Assembly (NCBI GenBank): GCA_902777335.1
Contig: CACYTF010000005.1
Span: 1-64,000 of the forward strand
DNA from: an uncultured Eubacteriales bacterium
GTDB taxonomy: Bacteria > Bacillota > Clostridia > Christensenellales > Aristaeellaceae
Length of the DNA: 64,000 nucleotides
Direction: 5' to 3'
Below the pieces are notes generated by a model. That model saw only the letters and a program-made list of their open reading frames with translations. It was not told the DNA's origin and did no database searches. Shown piece after piece: positions 1-8,143 of this stretch (positions are counted from its first letter, which is position 1; each line of letters begins with the position of its first letter). Both the position numbers and the translations under genes were made by a program.

Positions 1-1
1 G

Positions 2-586
2 CGCACCAAGCCCCTGCGCGTCATCCTGAACGGCCTGGGCAAGGACGCCGCCATGATCATCAGCCGCATCAACGGCTTCACCTATGTGCAGACCAAGTAC
101 GACTACCTGTCCGCCGACGTCAAGGAAGACCACGCGCTGACCATCGTCAGCAAGACGGCCTACTCCACCGGCGACCGCGCGAAGGTGAACTGCTATGGCG
201 CGGACGACGTGCGCGAGGGCGTGGCCATCATGTGGCATGAGAACGCCGACGTGTCCATCACCGGCAACTCCACCAACCCCACCCGCTTCCAGCACCCGGT
301 GGCGGGCACCTATAAGAAAGAGCGCTGGGAAGCCGGCAAGAAGTACTTCTCCGTGGCTTCCGGCGGCGGCACCGGCCGCACGCTGCATCCCGACAACATG
401 GCCGCCGGCCCCGCCAGCTACGGCATGACCGACACCATGGGCCGCATGCACTCCGACGCCCAGTTCGCGGGCTCGTCCTCCGTGCCCGCCCACGTGGAAA
501 TGATGGGCTTCCTGGGCATGGGCAACAACCCGATGGTCGGCGCGACCGTCGCCGTGGCCGTGGCTGTGGAAGAGGCCATGAAGTAA
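2..586 (+). CDS. GGGtGRT family protein (5' end outside the window)
   Basis: The reading frame is open from base 2, so this is the last 194 codons of a gene that begins before the window. The protein contains the string GGGTGRT near visible residue 120, the signature that names the GGGtGRT family, followed by a Gly/His/Met-rich stretch (LHPDNMAAG, HVEMMGFLGMG). The family is widespread in anaerobic Bacillota and has no established biochemical role that I know of. It ends in an alanine/valine-rich helix (ATVAVAVAVEEAMK). A Rho-independent terminator follows directly, so it is probably the last gene of its transcript and separate from the next gene. Confidence 0.88.
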   Translation, partial: RTKPLRVILNGLGKDAAMIISRINGFTYVQTKYDYLSADVKEDHALTIVSKTAYSTGDRAKVNCYGADDVREGVAIMWHENADVSITGNSTNPTRFQHPVAGTYKKERWEAGKKYFSVASGGGTGRTLHPDNMAAGPASYGMTDTMGRMHSDAQFAGSSSVPAHVEMMGFLGMGNNPMVGATVAVAVAVEEAMK

Positions 587-602
587 TATCGGTTCCGGTA
601 TC

Positions 603-630
603 GTGAGGCGCCGTCAGGCGCCTCACTTTT
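603..630 (+). terminator. Rho-independent terminator of the GGGtGRT gene
   Basis: A perfect 10-bp stem, GTGAGGCGCC with GGCGCCTCAC, and a 4-base loop GTCA are followed by TTTT. It starts 16 bases after the stop codon and lies only 19 bases before the next start codon, so the downstream gene must either use read-through or a promoter I cannot recognise. Confidence 0.85.
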
Positions 631-648
631 CGCGAGGAGAGGCGTATC

Positions 649-1557
649 ATGAATACGATCGTCAACCTGGTGTTGCTGTTCTTCGCCTATTCGTTCCTCG
701 GGTGGGTGATGGAGGTGACGCTGAAGTACATACAGTTTCACCGGTTCATCAACCGGGGGTTCTTCACCGGGCCGCTGCTGCCCATCTACGGGTCGGGGGC
801 GCTGCTCATCACGCTGGCCGTTGGCGATATGGCGCGGTTTGAGTCGGCCTACGGCACCACGTTTTTGGTGTCCTTCTTCCTGTGCGGGGCCATCGAGTAC
901 CTTTCCAGCTACTTCATGGAGAAGCGGTTTCACGCCCGGTGGTGGGACTACAGCCAGAAGCCCATGAACCTGCACGGGCGCATCTGGATCGGCAACCTGC
1001 TGCTGTTCGGCCTGGGCGGGATCGCCATCGTACACATCATCAACCCCCTGCTGTACCGGCTGATGGGCGGTGCGAGCCTGGCCGCGCGGACGTGGCTGGC
1101 GGGCGGGCTGCTGGCCGTGTTTGCGGCGGACTACGTGATCACCCACTTCGTGCTGAAGCTGATCAAGACCAACGTGGAGCGCAGCGAGGCCGACAACACC
1201 GAGCAGATCAACCGCGAGGTGCGGCTGCTGCTCAGCGACAGGTCCTACTTCTACCGGCGCTTTGCCGACGCCTATCCGGACGTGATCTACCGCACCGAGC
1301 GCATCAGCGCCCGCATGGCCCAGATCAAGGCCGAGACCGAGCGCCTGCGCCGGGAGGCGGAGGCCCGCATCGAATCCGGGCGGGAGCAGCTGGCGGCGTC
1401 GCTTGAACCGGCGGGCGCCATCAAGAACGCGGTGATCGAGCGGCAGACGGAGCTGATCGACATGCTGTACAGCGAAAACAAGGCCACCGAGGCCATGCGG
1501 AAGCTGAAGCGCGAGATCGACAACAACCTGAACCGGCTCAGGAACCGGCGGCCGTGA
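649..1557 (+). CDS. putative ABC-transporter type IV (CmpB-like) membrane protein
   Basis: This 302-residue protein has an N-terminal membrane half (about residues 1-165) of the family called putative ABC-transporter type IV. Recognisable parts are FAYSFLGWVMEV at the start, the N-R-G-F-F-T-G-P-L-L-P-I-Y-G-S-G stretch near residue 37, and the W-W-D-Y-S motif near residue 99 with the following N-L-H-G-R-I. The C-terminal third is charged and looks like a helical cytoplasmic tail rich in Glu and Arg (residues 195-300). The family name comes from weak similarity only; no ATPase partner lies nearby and transport has not been shown. The start is preceded by GAGGAGAGG. It is followed 16 bases later by the hydrolase gene, suggesting co-transcription. 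Confidence 0.82.
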   Translation: MNTIVNLVLLFFAYSFLGWVMEVTLKYIQFHRFINRGFFTGPLLPIYGSGALLITLAVGDMARFESAYGTTFLVSFFLCGAIEYLSSYFMEKRFHARWWDYSQKPMNLHGRIWIGNLLLFGLGGIAIVHIINPLLYRLMGGASLAARTWLAGGLLAVFAADYVITHFVLKLIKTNVERSEADNTEQINREVRLLLSDRSYFYRRFADAYPDVIYRTERISARMAQIKAETERLRREAEARIESGREQLAASLEPAGAIKNAVIERQTELIDMLYSENKATEAMRKLKREIDNNLNRLRNRRP

Positions 1558-1573
1558 CGGGGAGGCGAGAAAC

Positions 1574-2626
1574 ATGAGCAACATGCTGGACTATTTGCGC
1601 TGGCGCGGCGACCTATCGCTGGACGCGGTGCCGCTTTCAGAGGTGGACGGCCTGATCCTGGCGCAGTTGGCCATGCCGCGGTGGGAGAAGGGGCTGGAGG
1701 ATTCCGCGCCGCTGAGTACGCTGGCCCAGCGCATGGCGGGGCAGGTGGTCTCCGACGGCTATGACCCGGACAGCGACGGCAAGCTGGTGGCGCTCACCGG
1801 CGGGAGCGCCCGCTTCGGCGGCGCGGTGGTGAGCGACTACGTGCAGGACTTTGACCCGGCGGCGGAGAAGCAGTTCGCCGCGGTCACGCTGCACCTGTCG
1901 GAGGACATGCACTACGTGGCCTTCCGCGGCACCGACAGCACCATCGTGGGCTGGCAGGAGGACTTCAACATGGCCTTCTCGAAGCCCGTGCCCGCCCAGG
2001 AGGCCGCGCGGGACTACCTGACGCGCATCGCCGGGAAGTACCCGGGCAGGCTGTGGGTCGGCGGCCACTCCAAGGGCGGCAACCTGGCCATGTACGCGGC
2101 GACGACGGTGGAGGACGCCGTGCGGGAGAGGCTCGTCGCGGTGTTCAACTTCGACGGCCCCGGGCTCAGCGACTGCATGGACGCGGCCATGCTGTACGCC
2201 CGCGTCGCGGGCCGCCTGCGCTCGTTCGTGCCCCAGGGCTCCATCGTGGGCATGCTGCTGGCGCACCCGGACGCTTACGCCATCGTCAAGAGCAAGTCCA
2301 TCAGCATCTTCCAGCACGACCCCTATTCCTGGCAGGTGGAGGGGCCCGGCTTTGTGCGGATGCCGGAGCTGTCCGGCGACAGCCGCCGGTTCGAGGCGGG
2401 CTTCCGGCAGTGGCTGGCCGCCCAGGACGAGGTCAGCCGCGCGGAGCTGGTGGACACGCTGTTCGACGTGCTCCGGGCCACCGACGCCCAGAACTTCGGC
2501 CGGGAATTCTGGCTGGGCCTGGCGCAGAACGGCCGGGCGGTGCGCAAGGCCATCAAGGACGTGGGTCCCGAGAAGGCCGCCCGGGTCTGGAAGATGATCA
2601 CCGACCTGGGCAAGCTGTCGCTGTAG
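1574..2626 (+). CDS. Mbeg1-like (DUF2974) alpha/beta hydrolase
   Basis: The 350-residue protein matches the Mbeg1-like/DUF2974 family of lipase-fold proteins: it opens with MLDYLRWRGDLSLDAVPLSEVD, contains YVAFRGTDSTIVGWQEDFNM (about residues 116-135), and has the nucleophile elbow G-G-H-S-K-G-G-N near residue 163. The Ser in GHSKG is the presumed nucleophile, and FNFDGPGL near residue 193 probably carries the acidic residue. No signal peptide is seen, so it should be cytoplasmic. The substrate is unknown. It sits 16 bases after the CmpB-like gene and just ahead of gluQ, so the three are probably one operon. Confidence 0.85.
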   Translation: MSNMLDYLRWRGDLSLDAVPLSEVDGLILAQLAMPRWEKGLEDSAPLSTLAQRMAGQVVSDGYDPDSDGKLVALTGGSARFGGAVVSDYVQDFDPAAEKQFAAVTLHLSEDMHYVAFRGTDSTIVGWQEDFNMAFSKPVPAQEAARDYLTRIAGKYPGRLWVGGHSKGGNLAMYAATTVEDAVRERLVAVFNFDGPGLSDCMDAAMLYARVAGRLRSFVPQGSIVGMLLAHPDAYAIVKSKSISIFQHDPYSWQVEGPGFVRMPELSGDSRRFEAGFRQWLAAQDEVSRAELVDTLFDVLRATDAQNFGREFWLGLAQNGRAVRKAIKDVGPEKAARVWKMITDLGKLSL

Positions 2627-2644
2627 CGGATGGAGGCGAGGCGT

Positions 2645-3556
2645 TTGACGCGCGGAAGGTTTGCCCCGAGCCCCAGCGGGCGGATGCACCTGGGCAACGC
2701 GTTCACGGCGATGCTGGCGTGGCTGTCCGCGAAGTCGGCGGGCGGCGAGGTCGTGCTGCGCATCGAGGATCTGGACCCGAACCGCAGCCGCCCCGAGTAC
2801 ACAGAGGCGCTGATGGACGACCTGCGCTGGCTGGGCCTGACGTGGGACAGCCGCGCCGAGGACCAGAGCCAGCGCGGCGCGGCCTACGCCCGGGCGATGG
2901 ACAGGCTCGACGCGATGGGCCTTCTGTACCCCTGCTACTGCACGCGGGACCAGCTGCACGCGGCCTCCGCGCCCCACGCCTCCGACGGGCGGGTGCTGTA
3001 CGCCGGCACCTGCCGGAGCCTCACGCCCGGGCAGCGCCTGGCGATGGGCACAACGCGCTGCCTGCGGGCGCGGGTCCCGGACGCGGACGTGGCGTTCACG
3101 GACGGCCTGCAGGGGCCTCAGGAGATGAACCTGGCCCGGGAGTGGGGCGACTTCATCGTGCGCCGCTCCGACGGCGTGGCGGCCTACCAGCTGGCCGTGG
3201 TGGTGGACGACGCCGCGGCGGGCGTCAGCGAGGTGGTCCGCGGGCGCGACCTGCTGACCAGCACGCCGGTGCAGCTGTGGCTGTATCGGACGCTGGGCCT
3301 GGAGGCCCCGGCCTTCTGCCACGTGCCGATGCTGCTGTCGCCGGGCGGGCGGCGGCTGAGCAAGCGGGAACACGCGCTGGAGCTGGGCGAGGTGCGCAGG
3401 CGCTGGCCGCCGGAGAAGGTCACGGGCTATTTGGCCTGGCGCTGCGGTCTCATCGACAGGTGGGAGGACGTGCCGCCCGCCGAGCTGGCGCGCCACTTCG
3501 ACTGGCGCCGCGTGCGGCGCGAGGACATCGTGATCGACGAAAGAGAATTTATGTGA
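2645..3556 (+). CDS. gluQ: glutamyl-Q tRNA(Asp) synthetase
   Basis: GluQRS attaches glutamate to queuosine at position 34 of tRNA(Asp); it is a class I glutamyl-tRNA synthetase lacking the anticodon-binding domain. The protein starts TRGRFAPSPSGRMHLGN (HIGH-like motif), has RIEDLDPNRSRP, the Zn-site region CYCTRD with a later TC, and LSKRE as KMSKS equivalent. About 303 residues is the normal length. I prefer the TTG at 2645 because GGAGG lies 8 bases before it and family members begin just there; the in-frame ATG at 2630 has no ribosome-binding site. It implies queuosine-modified tRNA in this organism, though no queuosine biosynthesis gene lies here. Confidence 0.92.
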   Translation: MTRGRFAPSPSGRMHLGNAFTAMLAWLSAKSAGGEVVLRIEDLDPNRSRPEYTEALMDDLRWLGLTWDSRAEDQSQRGAAYARAMDRLDAMGLLYPCYCTRDQLHAASAPHASDGRVLYAGTCRSLTPGQRLAMGTTRCLRARVPDADVAFTDGLQGPQEMNLAREWGDFIVRRSDGVAAYQLAVVVDDAAAGVSEVVRGRDLLTSTPVQLWLYRTLGLEAPAFCHVPMLLSPGGRRLSKREHALELGEVRRRWPPEKVTGYLAWRCGLIDRWEDVPPAELARHFDWRRVRREDIVIDEREFM

Positions 3557-3571
3557 TAAAGGGTGATTGCC

Positions 3572-4144
3572 ATGAAGCGCTACCGTCCCTACTGTGCCGG
3601 GTACATCGTGCTGTACGTGCTGGCCCTGCTGTGCCTGGGCGACGCGGTGTACACCGCCATCCGCCAGGCCCGCGGCGTCAACGACCTGATGACCAACTTC
3701 TCGTTCTTCTCGTACCTGATACTCGCCATGGCGGCGTGCTATACCTGGCACTACGCCCGCGCGAAGGTGGTGATCGACGGCACGAAGCTGCGCTTCGCGT
3801 TCCCGGCGAACGTGCGCGTGAAGCCGGGCCAGCCCCGGGCGTTCTTCCTGTTTCGCCAGGGCGAGCTGGACATGAAGTTCATCGACAAGACCATCGACCT
3901 GAAGAAGCTGGTCAGCTACGGATACGTGGAGGATCTGGGCTACGAGCCCATCGACAAGAGCGGCGCGGGCGAAAAGAACAAGCTGTTCCCGGTGCACGAG
4001 GTGGCGCTGATCACCGATGAAAACAAGCGCTATCACCTGAACGCCGCGGTGTACAGCGCCAGGCAACAGCGCGAGATATTTACGCAGATACGGGATATTT
4101 CGGGCGTCGAGCCCCAGGGGAAGCTGGCGGAGGTGCTGAACTGA
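3572..4144 (+). CDS. unknown membrane protein with two N-terminal helices
   Basis: I do not recognise this 190-residue protein. Two hydrophobic segments are near residues 9-27 and 43-58, followed by a mostly polar, basic domain of about 130 residues that could form a cytoplasmic beta-rich domain (KVVIDGTKLRFAFPANVRVK). Basic residues are frequent at both ends of the helices. The ATG at 3572 is chosen over the GTG at 3563 because AAAGGG precedes it at a good distance. It lies 15 bases after gluQ on the same strand and converges with ybaK, with no convincing terminator in the 14-base gap. Confidence 0.7.
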   Translation: MKRYRPYCAGYIVLYVLALLCLGDAVYTAIRQARGVNDLMTNFSFFSYLILAMAACYTWHYARAKVVIDGTKLRFAFPANVRVKPGQPRAFFLFRQGELDMKFIDKTIDLKKLVSYGYVEDLGYEPIDKSGAGEKNKLFPVHEVALITDENKRYHLNAAVYSARQQREIFTQIRDISGVEPQGKLAEVLN

Positions 4145-4158
4145 GCGGGCTGAATAGA

Positions 4159-4632
4159 TTACCGCCGCGTCAGGTCGACAAACCGCGCCCCGGTGAAGGC
4201 GCGCAGGTCCTCCGGGTTCAGGATCAGCTGGCGGCCCCGGAGCCCGGCGCTCACGTAGATGCGGTCGAACAGCGCCGCGATCTCGTCGATGAAGGTCGGG
4301 TACTTTTTCTTCATGCCGATGGGGGAGCAGCCGCCCCGGATGTAGCCGGTGAGCGGCAGCAGCTCCTTCACGTGGATCATCTCTATGCGCTTCTCGCCGG
4401 CGGCAGAGGCGCATTTTTTCAGGTCCAGCTCCTCGGCCACCGGGATCACGAACACGTACAGGCTGTTGCCCGCGCCGCGGCCCACCAGCGTCTTGAACAC
4501 GCAATCCGGGTCCACCCCCAGCAGCTGCGCCGCGTGGACGCCGCTGAGGTCGCTCTCGTCCACCTCGTACTCGGAGGTATCGAATGGGATGCCGGCCTGC
4601 TTCAAAAGGCGCATGGCGTTGGTGACCGTCAT
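4159..4632 (-). CDS. ybaK: Cys-tRNA(Pro) deacylase, YbaK/EbsC family
   Basis: This trans-editing enzyme hydrolyses cysteine wrongly attached to tRNA(Pro). The 157-residue protein has the usual opening TNAMRLLKQAGI, the conserved K in VFKTLVG near residue 47 (the catalytic lysine of the family), and the G-G-x-S-P-I-G-M-K-K motif near residue 100 that shapes the substrate pocket. Its start codon overlaps the truA stop by ATGA, so it is translationally coupled to truA and is the last gene of the ecfA-ecfT-truA-ybaK unit. Confidence 0.95.
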   Translation of the reverse strand: MTVTNAMRLLKQAGIPFDTSEYEVDESDLSGVHAAQLLGVDPDCVFKTLVGRGAGNSLYVFVIPVAEELDLKKCASAAGEKRIEMIHVKELLPLTGYIRGGCSPIGMKKKYPTFIDEIAALFDRIYVSAGLRGRQLILNPEDLRAFTGARFVDLTRR

Positions 4633-5384
4633 AAAACGTTGCCCCTTTCCGTATAGAACACTTCCATCAGCGTCAGCCCGTGGGCCGGGGCCGTGACGCC
4701 CAGGTCCAGCCGGTTGCCGGTCTCGATGGCGCGGGCCAGCGCGCCGGGCGCCAGCTTGCCGGAGCCGATGTCCCGCAGCGTGCCCGCGATGATGCGCACC
4801 ATGTTGTACAGAAAGCCGTTGCCCTCCACGGTCAGCTCCACGTCGTGATCGCGCCGGGCCACGTCGGCCCGCCAGATCGTGCGCACGGTGTCCTTCACCA
4901 CCGAACCGCTGGCGGCGAAGGCGGCGAAGTCGTGCTCGCCCAACAGCGCCAGCGCCTCCCGCCGCATCAGATCATCGTCCAGCGGATAGATGCTGTGGGC
5001 GTGGGTGTTGCGGTTCAGCGCGCCGGCGTGGGGCGCGTCGTAGAACAGGTAGCGGTAGCGCTTGCCCTTCGACGAAAAGCGGGCGTGGAAGTCGCAGGAC
5101 ACGACCTCGGAGCGCCTAACGCGGATGTCGTGGGGGAGCAGCGCGTTCAGCGCGTAGCTGTACTTCTCGCCGGGGATGCGGCTGTCGGTGTCGAAGTGGG
5201 CGGACTGGCCCAGCGCGTGCACGCCCGCGTCGGTGCGGCTCGCGCCGTGGAGCACGACGGCCTCGCCGGTCAGCCTGCGCAGGGTCTCCTCCAGCACCTG
5301 CTGCACCGCCAGGGCGTTGGCCTGGCGCTGCCAGCCGGCGTAGTTCGTGCCGTCGTATTCGATGGTCAGGTGGATGCGCCGCAT
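4629..5384 (-). CDS. truA: tRNA pseudouridine(38-40) synthase
   Basis: TruA converts U38, U39 and U40 of tRNA anticodon stems to pseudouridine. The 251-residue protein starts MRRIHLTIEYDGTNYAGWQ, carries the catalytic Asp in GASRTDAGVHALGQ near residue 53, and has the C-terminal F-L-Y-N-M-V-R-I-I-A-G-T block near residue 203. Length and motifs are typical. The start at 5384 is 2 bases after the ecfT stop. The order ecfA-ecfT-truA is conserved in many Bacillota, where it usually follows ribosomal-protein genes; those are absent here. Confidence 0.96.
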   Translation of the reverse strand: MRRIHLTIEYDGTNYAGWQRQANALAVQQVLEETLRRLTGEAVVLHGASRTDAGVHALGQSAHFDTDSRIPGEKYSYALNALLPHDIRVRRSEVVSCDFHARFSSKGKRYRYLFYDAPHAGALNRNTHAHSIYPLDDDLMRREALALLGEHDFAAFAASGSVVKDTVRTIWRADVARRDHDVELTVEGNGFLYNMVRIIAGTLRDIGSGKLAPGALARAIETGNRLDLGVTAPAHGLTLMEVFYTERGNVL

Positions 5385-5386
5385 GG

Positions 5387-6196
5387 TCAGAATGCTCCCA
5401 GGGCGTTCAGCGCGATCACCGCGGCCAGCAGCAACAGCAGCGCCAGCCCCGCCAGCAGGTCGATCGTGCCGTACTTCAGCTGCTTCATGCGCGTGCGGCC
5501 CTTGCCGCCGCGGTAGCAGCGCGCGTCCATCGCCAGCGCCAGCTCCTCGGCCCGGCGGAACGCGCCCACGAACAGCGGCACCAGCAGCGGCACCATGGCC
5601 TTCGCCCGGGCCAGCACGCTGCCGGTCTCGAAGTTCGCGCCGCGGGCCTTCTGGGCCTTCATGATCTTGTCGGCCTCGTCCATCAGCGTGGGGATGAACC
5701 GCAGCGCGATGGACATCATCATGGCGATCTCGTGGGCCGGGAAGTGGATCGCCTCCAGCGGCCGGAACAGCGATTCCAGGCCGTCCGTCAGCGCGATGGG
5801 CGACGTGGTCAGCGTCAACAGCTGCGAGCACACCACCAGCAGGATCAGCCGAACGGCCATGAAGCCGGCCATCCGCAGGCCCTGGTCGGTGACGCGCAAA
5901 AAGCCCAGGCGCAACAGCTCCGTGCCGCTGGTCTGGAAGAACAGGTTCAGCACGAACGTGAAGATCACGATGAACATAATGGGCTTCAGGCCGCGGAACA
6001 GAAACTTCAGGTGGATGCCCGTGGACGCCGCGGCGATCAGCACGAAGGCCGCGATGGCCAGGAAGCCGGAGAAGCCCTGGGACACGAACACGATGGCGAT
6101 CAGCGCGATGGTGGCCATCAGCTTCGTGCGTGGGTCCAGCCGGTGAATGAAGGAGTCGCCGGGGAAGTACTGGCCCAGCGTCATGTTCTTAAGCAT
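5387..6196 (-). CDS. ecfT: energy-coupling factor transporter transmembrane protein EcfT
   Basis: EcfT is the membrane scaffold that couples the ECF ATPases to interchangeable vitamin- or metal-binding S components. The 269-residue protein opens with the conserved PGDSFIHRLDPRTKL and has several hydrophobic segments, one around residues 28-60 and more to residue 130. It also has the two coupling motifs with Ala-Arg-Gly character: QKARGANF near residue 185 and AMDARCYRGG near residue 223. The C-terminus is a final membrane helix (LLAGLALLLLLAAVIAL). It overlaps the end of the ATPase gene by 8 bases. No S component lies in the window, consistent with a group II ECF system serving scattered S genes. 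Confidence 0.95.
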   Translation of the reverse strand: MLKNMTLGQYFPGDSFIHRLDPRTKLMATIALIAIVFVSQGFSGFLAIAAFVLIAAASTGIHLKFLFRGLKPIMFIVIFTFVLNLFFQTSGTELLRLGFLRVTDQGLRMAGFMAVRLILLVVCSQLLTLTTSPIALTDGLESLFRPLEAIHFPAHEIAMMMSIALRFIPTLMDEADKIMKAQKARGANFETGSVLARAKAMVPLLVPLFVGAFRRAEELALAMDARCYRGGKGRTRMKQLKYGTIDLLAGLALLLLLAAVIALNALGAF

Positions 6197-7955
6197 CGCC
6201 CGACACCTCCCCGGAAAGGTTGTTCAGTATCGCGCCGCACACGTCCTGAGCGCGGTAGATGCCCTCCGGCATCGCGAAGCCCGCGCCCCGCAGCATCCGC
6301 GCCAGCTTGGCGCACTCGGGCACGTCCAGGCCGATCTCGTGCAGCCGCTGGTCGTGCAGGAACACCTGCTCCGGCGTGCCGGAATAGGCCAGCTCGCCCC
6401 GGTTCAGCACGAACAGGCGGTCGCAGTATCTGCCCACGTCGTCCATCGAGTGGGACACCATCACCACCGTCACGCCGGATTCGTGGATGCCGTGGATCAG
6501 CTCCAGCATCTCCCGGCGGCCGGCCGGATCCAGCCCGGCGGCGGGCTCGTCGAGTATCAGTATGTCGGGCTGCATGGCCAGCACGCCGGCGATGGCCACG
6601 CGGCGCTTCTGGCCGCCGGACAGCTCAAAGGGCGACTTCTCCGCCACCTCCTGAGCGTTCAGGCCCACCTGCGAAAGCGCGCGCTGCACGCGCCGGTCGA
6701 TCTCGGCGCTGTCCAGGCCCAGGTTCGACGGCCCGAAGGCCACGTCCTTCGCCACGGTCTCCTCGAACAGCTGGTACTCCGGGTACTGGAACACCAGGCC
6801 CACCGTCTGGCGCACCGAGATGAGGTCCGCGCCCTTTTCGCCCAGGTCTCTGCCCTTCACGAACACCGTGCCGGGCTCGGAGCGCTCCAGGCCGTTCAGG
6901 TGGGTGATCAGCGTGCTCTTGCCGCTGCCGGTGTGGCCGATGATGCCCACGAATTCGCCGCTTCGTATGGCAAGGCTCACGTCCGAAAGGGCCTTTGCCT
7001 CAAAGGGCGTGCCGGGCAGGTACACGTGGGTCAGGTGCTTCACGTCGATGACGGCGTCGCCTTCGGGCTGAGGGGCATGAGCGCCCGCGCTTTCCGGCGC
7101 GGAGCAGGGCCTGCCGCCGCTTTTACGCAGGCGCGTGAGGGCGTGGGCCATTTCGTTGACGGTCATCAGCCCCTCGGGCAGCTTCAGCCCGCCGGCCTTC
7201 AGCATCCGGGCCAGCTTCATCATCTCGGGAACGTCCAGCCCCAGCGCCAGCACCCGATCCGCCTGGGCGAACACCTCCCGGGGCGCGCCCATCAGCGCGA
7301 TTCGGCCGCTCTCCATGACGGCCAGCCGGTCGGCCAGCGCGGCCTCCTCCATGAAGTGGGTGATCCACACCACCGTGATGCCCTCCTCCACGTTCAGCCG
7401 CCGGGCCAGGGCGAACACGTCGCGCCGGCCGATGGGGTCCAGCATGGCGGTGGATTCGTCGAACACGATGATCCTGGGGCGCATGGCCAGCACGCCGGCC
7501 ACGGCCACGCGCTGCTTCTGGCCGCCGGAGAGCATGGAGGGGGAGGCCTGGGCGAATTCGGACATGCCCACGCTGTGCAGCGCGTCGTCCACGCGGCCGC
7601 GGATCTCCTCCGGCGGCGTACCCAGGTTTTCCAGGCCGAAGGCGCAGTCCTCCTCGACGATGGTGGTCACGATCTGGTTGTCCGGGTTCTGGAACACCAT
7701 GCCGCAGGACTTGCGCACCTCGTAGCAGTCGTCCTCGGTGGAGGGGGTGATGCCGTTCACCGTCAGCGTGCCGGACGTGGGCAGCTGCAGGGCGTTCAAG
7801 AGCTTTGCGAAGGTCGACTTGCCGCTGCCGTTGCGCCCGAGTATCGCCAGGAACTCGCCCTGCTCGACGCTGAGGCTCACGTGGTCGACCGCGAGCGCGC
7901 CGGAACCCTCGTAGCTGAAGCACACGTCGCGCGCTTCGATGATCGTATTGCTCAT
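6189..7955 (-). CDS. ecfA: energy-coupling factor ATPase, EcfA1 and EcfA2 domains fused
   Basis: One open frame of 588 codons holds two complete ABC ATPase domains. Domain 1 (about residues 5-280) has Walker A GRNGSGKST at residues 40-48, signature LSGGQKQRV and Walker B VFDESTAMLDP, the DEST variant typical of EcfA1/CbiO1. Domain 2 (about 315-588) has GHTGSGKST near residue 340, LSGGQKRRV and LILDEPAAGLDP, typical of EcfA2. The two are joined by a Gly/Pro/Ala-rich linker (about residues 290-312). In most Bacillota these are two adjacent genes. The start at 7955 has GGGAGGG 6 bases upstream. It powers EcfT-dependent uptake of vitamins or metal ions. Confidence 0.93.
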   Translation of the reverse strand: MSNTIIEARDVCFSYEGSGALAVDHVSLSVEQGEFLAILGRNGSGKSTFAKLLNALQLPTSGTLTVNGITPSTEDDCYEVRKSCGMVFQNPDNQIVTTIVEEDCAFGLENLGTPPEEIRGRVDDALHSVGMSEFAQASPSMLSGGQKQRVAVAGVLAMRPRIIVFDESTAMLDPIGRRDVFALARRLNVEEGITVVWITHFMEEAALADRLAVMESGRIALMGAPREVFAQADRVLALGLDVPEMMKLARMLKAGGLKLPEGLMTVNEMAHALTRLRKSGGRPCSAPESAGAHAPQPEGDAVIDVKHLTHVYLPGTPFEAKALSDVSLAIRSGEFVGIIGHTGSGKSTLITHLNGLERSEPGTVFVKGRDLGEKGADLISVRQTVGLVFQYPEYQLFEETVAKDVAFGPSNLGLDSAEIDRRVQRALSQVGLNAQEVAEKSPFELSGGQKRRVAIAGVLAMQPDILILDEPAAGLDPAGRREMLELIHGIHESGVTVVMVSHSMDDVGRYCDRLFVLNRGELAYSGTPEQVFLHDQRLHEIGLDVPECAKLARMLRGAGFAMPEGIYRAQDVCGAILNNLSGEVSGDA

Positions 7956-7978
7956 GGCATTCCCTCCCAATCCCCGCA

Positions 7979-7987
7979 AGTATAGCA
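7979..7987 (-). promoter_or_regulatory. extended -10 promoter for ecfA-ecfT-truA-ybaK
   Basis: On the minus strand TGC followed by TATACT (TATACT at 7979-7984) forms an extended -10 box 24 bases before the ecfA start. No good -35 is visible, which fits extended -10 promoters. The 188-base gap between ecfA and pgk holds this and the divergent pgk promoter. Confidence 0.5.
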
Positions 7988-8100
7988 CCTCATCGTTAAG
8001 AGTTTTCCGATTTATGGGCGTTTTTCGGGGCTTTTGCCCGATTCAACGTAAATTTTATAGTGGTCCCGCGCCGAAATCACTTTTAATTTGGGCTGTGATG

Positions 8101-8109
8101 TGGTAAAAT
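8101..8109 (+). promoter_or_regulatory. extended -10 promoter for pgk-tpiA-gpmA
   Basis: TGG followed by TAAAAT (8104-8109) is an extended -10 box 35 bases before the pgk start codon; AAGGAG follows at 8128-8133. The region upstream is AT-rich but has no clear -35 hexamer. No hairpin or operator-like palindrome was noticed in the gap. Confidence 0.55.
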
Positions 8110-8143
8110 ATAGCTATCAATTTGAGGTAAGGAGTGACTCACC

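Noticed and set aside
1637-4504. 955-codon open frame on the minus strand across the DUF2974, gluQ and membrane-protein genes
   Set aside because: It is antisense to well-recognised genes and consists of Arg/Pro/Ala/His-rich sequence typical of GC-rich shadow frames. Other long shadows (10929-13733 plus, 47944-51048 minus, 38648-40825 minus) were rejected for the same reason.
4629-5831. truA extended upstream to 5831
   Set aside because: The extension is antisense-like or out-of-frame sequence within ecfT; family members start at MRRIHLTIEYDG (5384).
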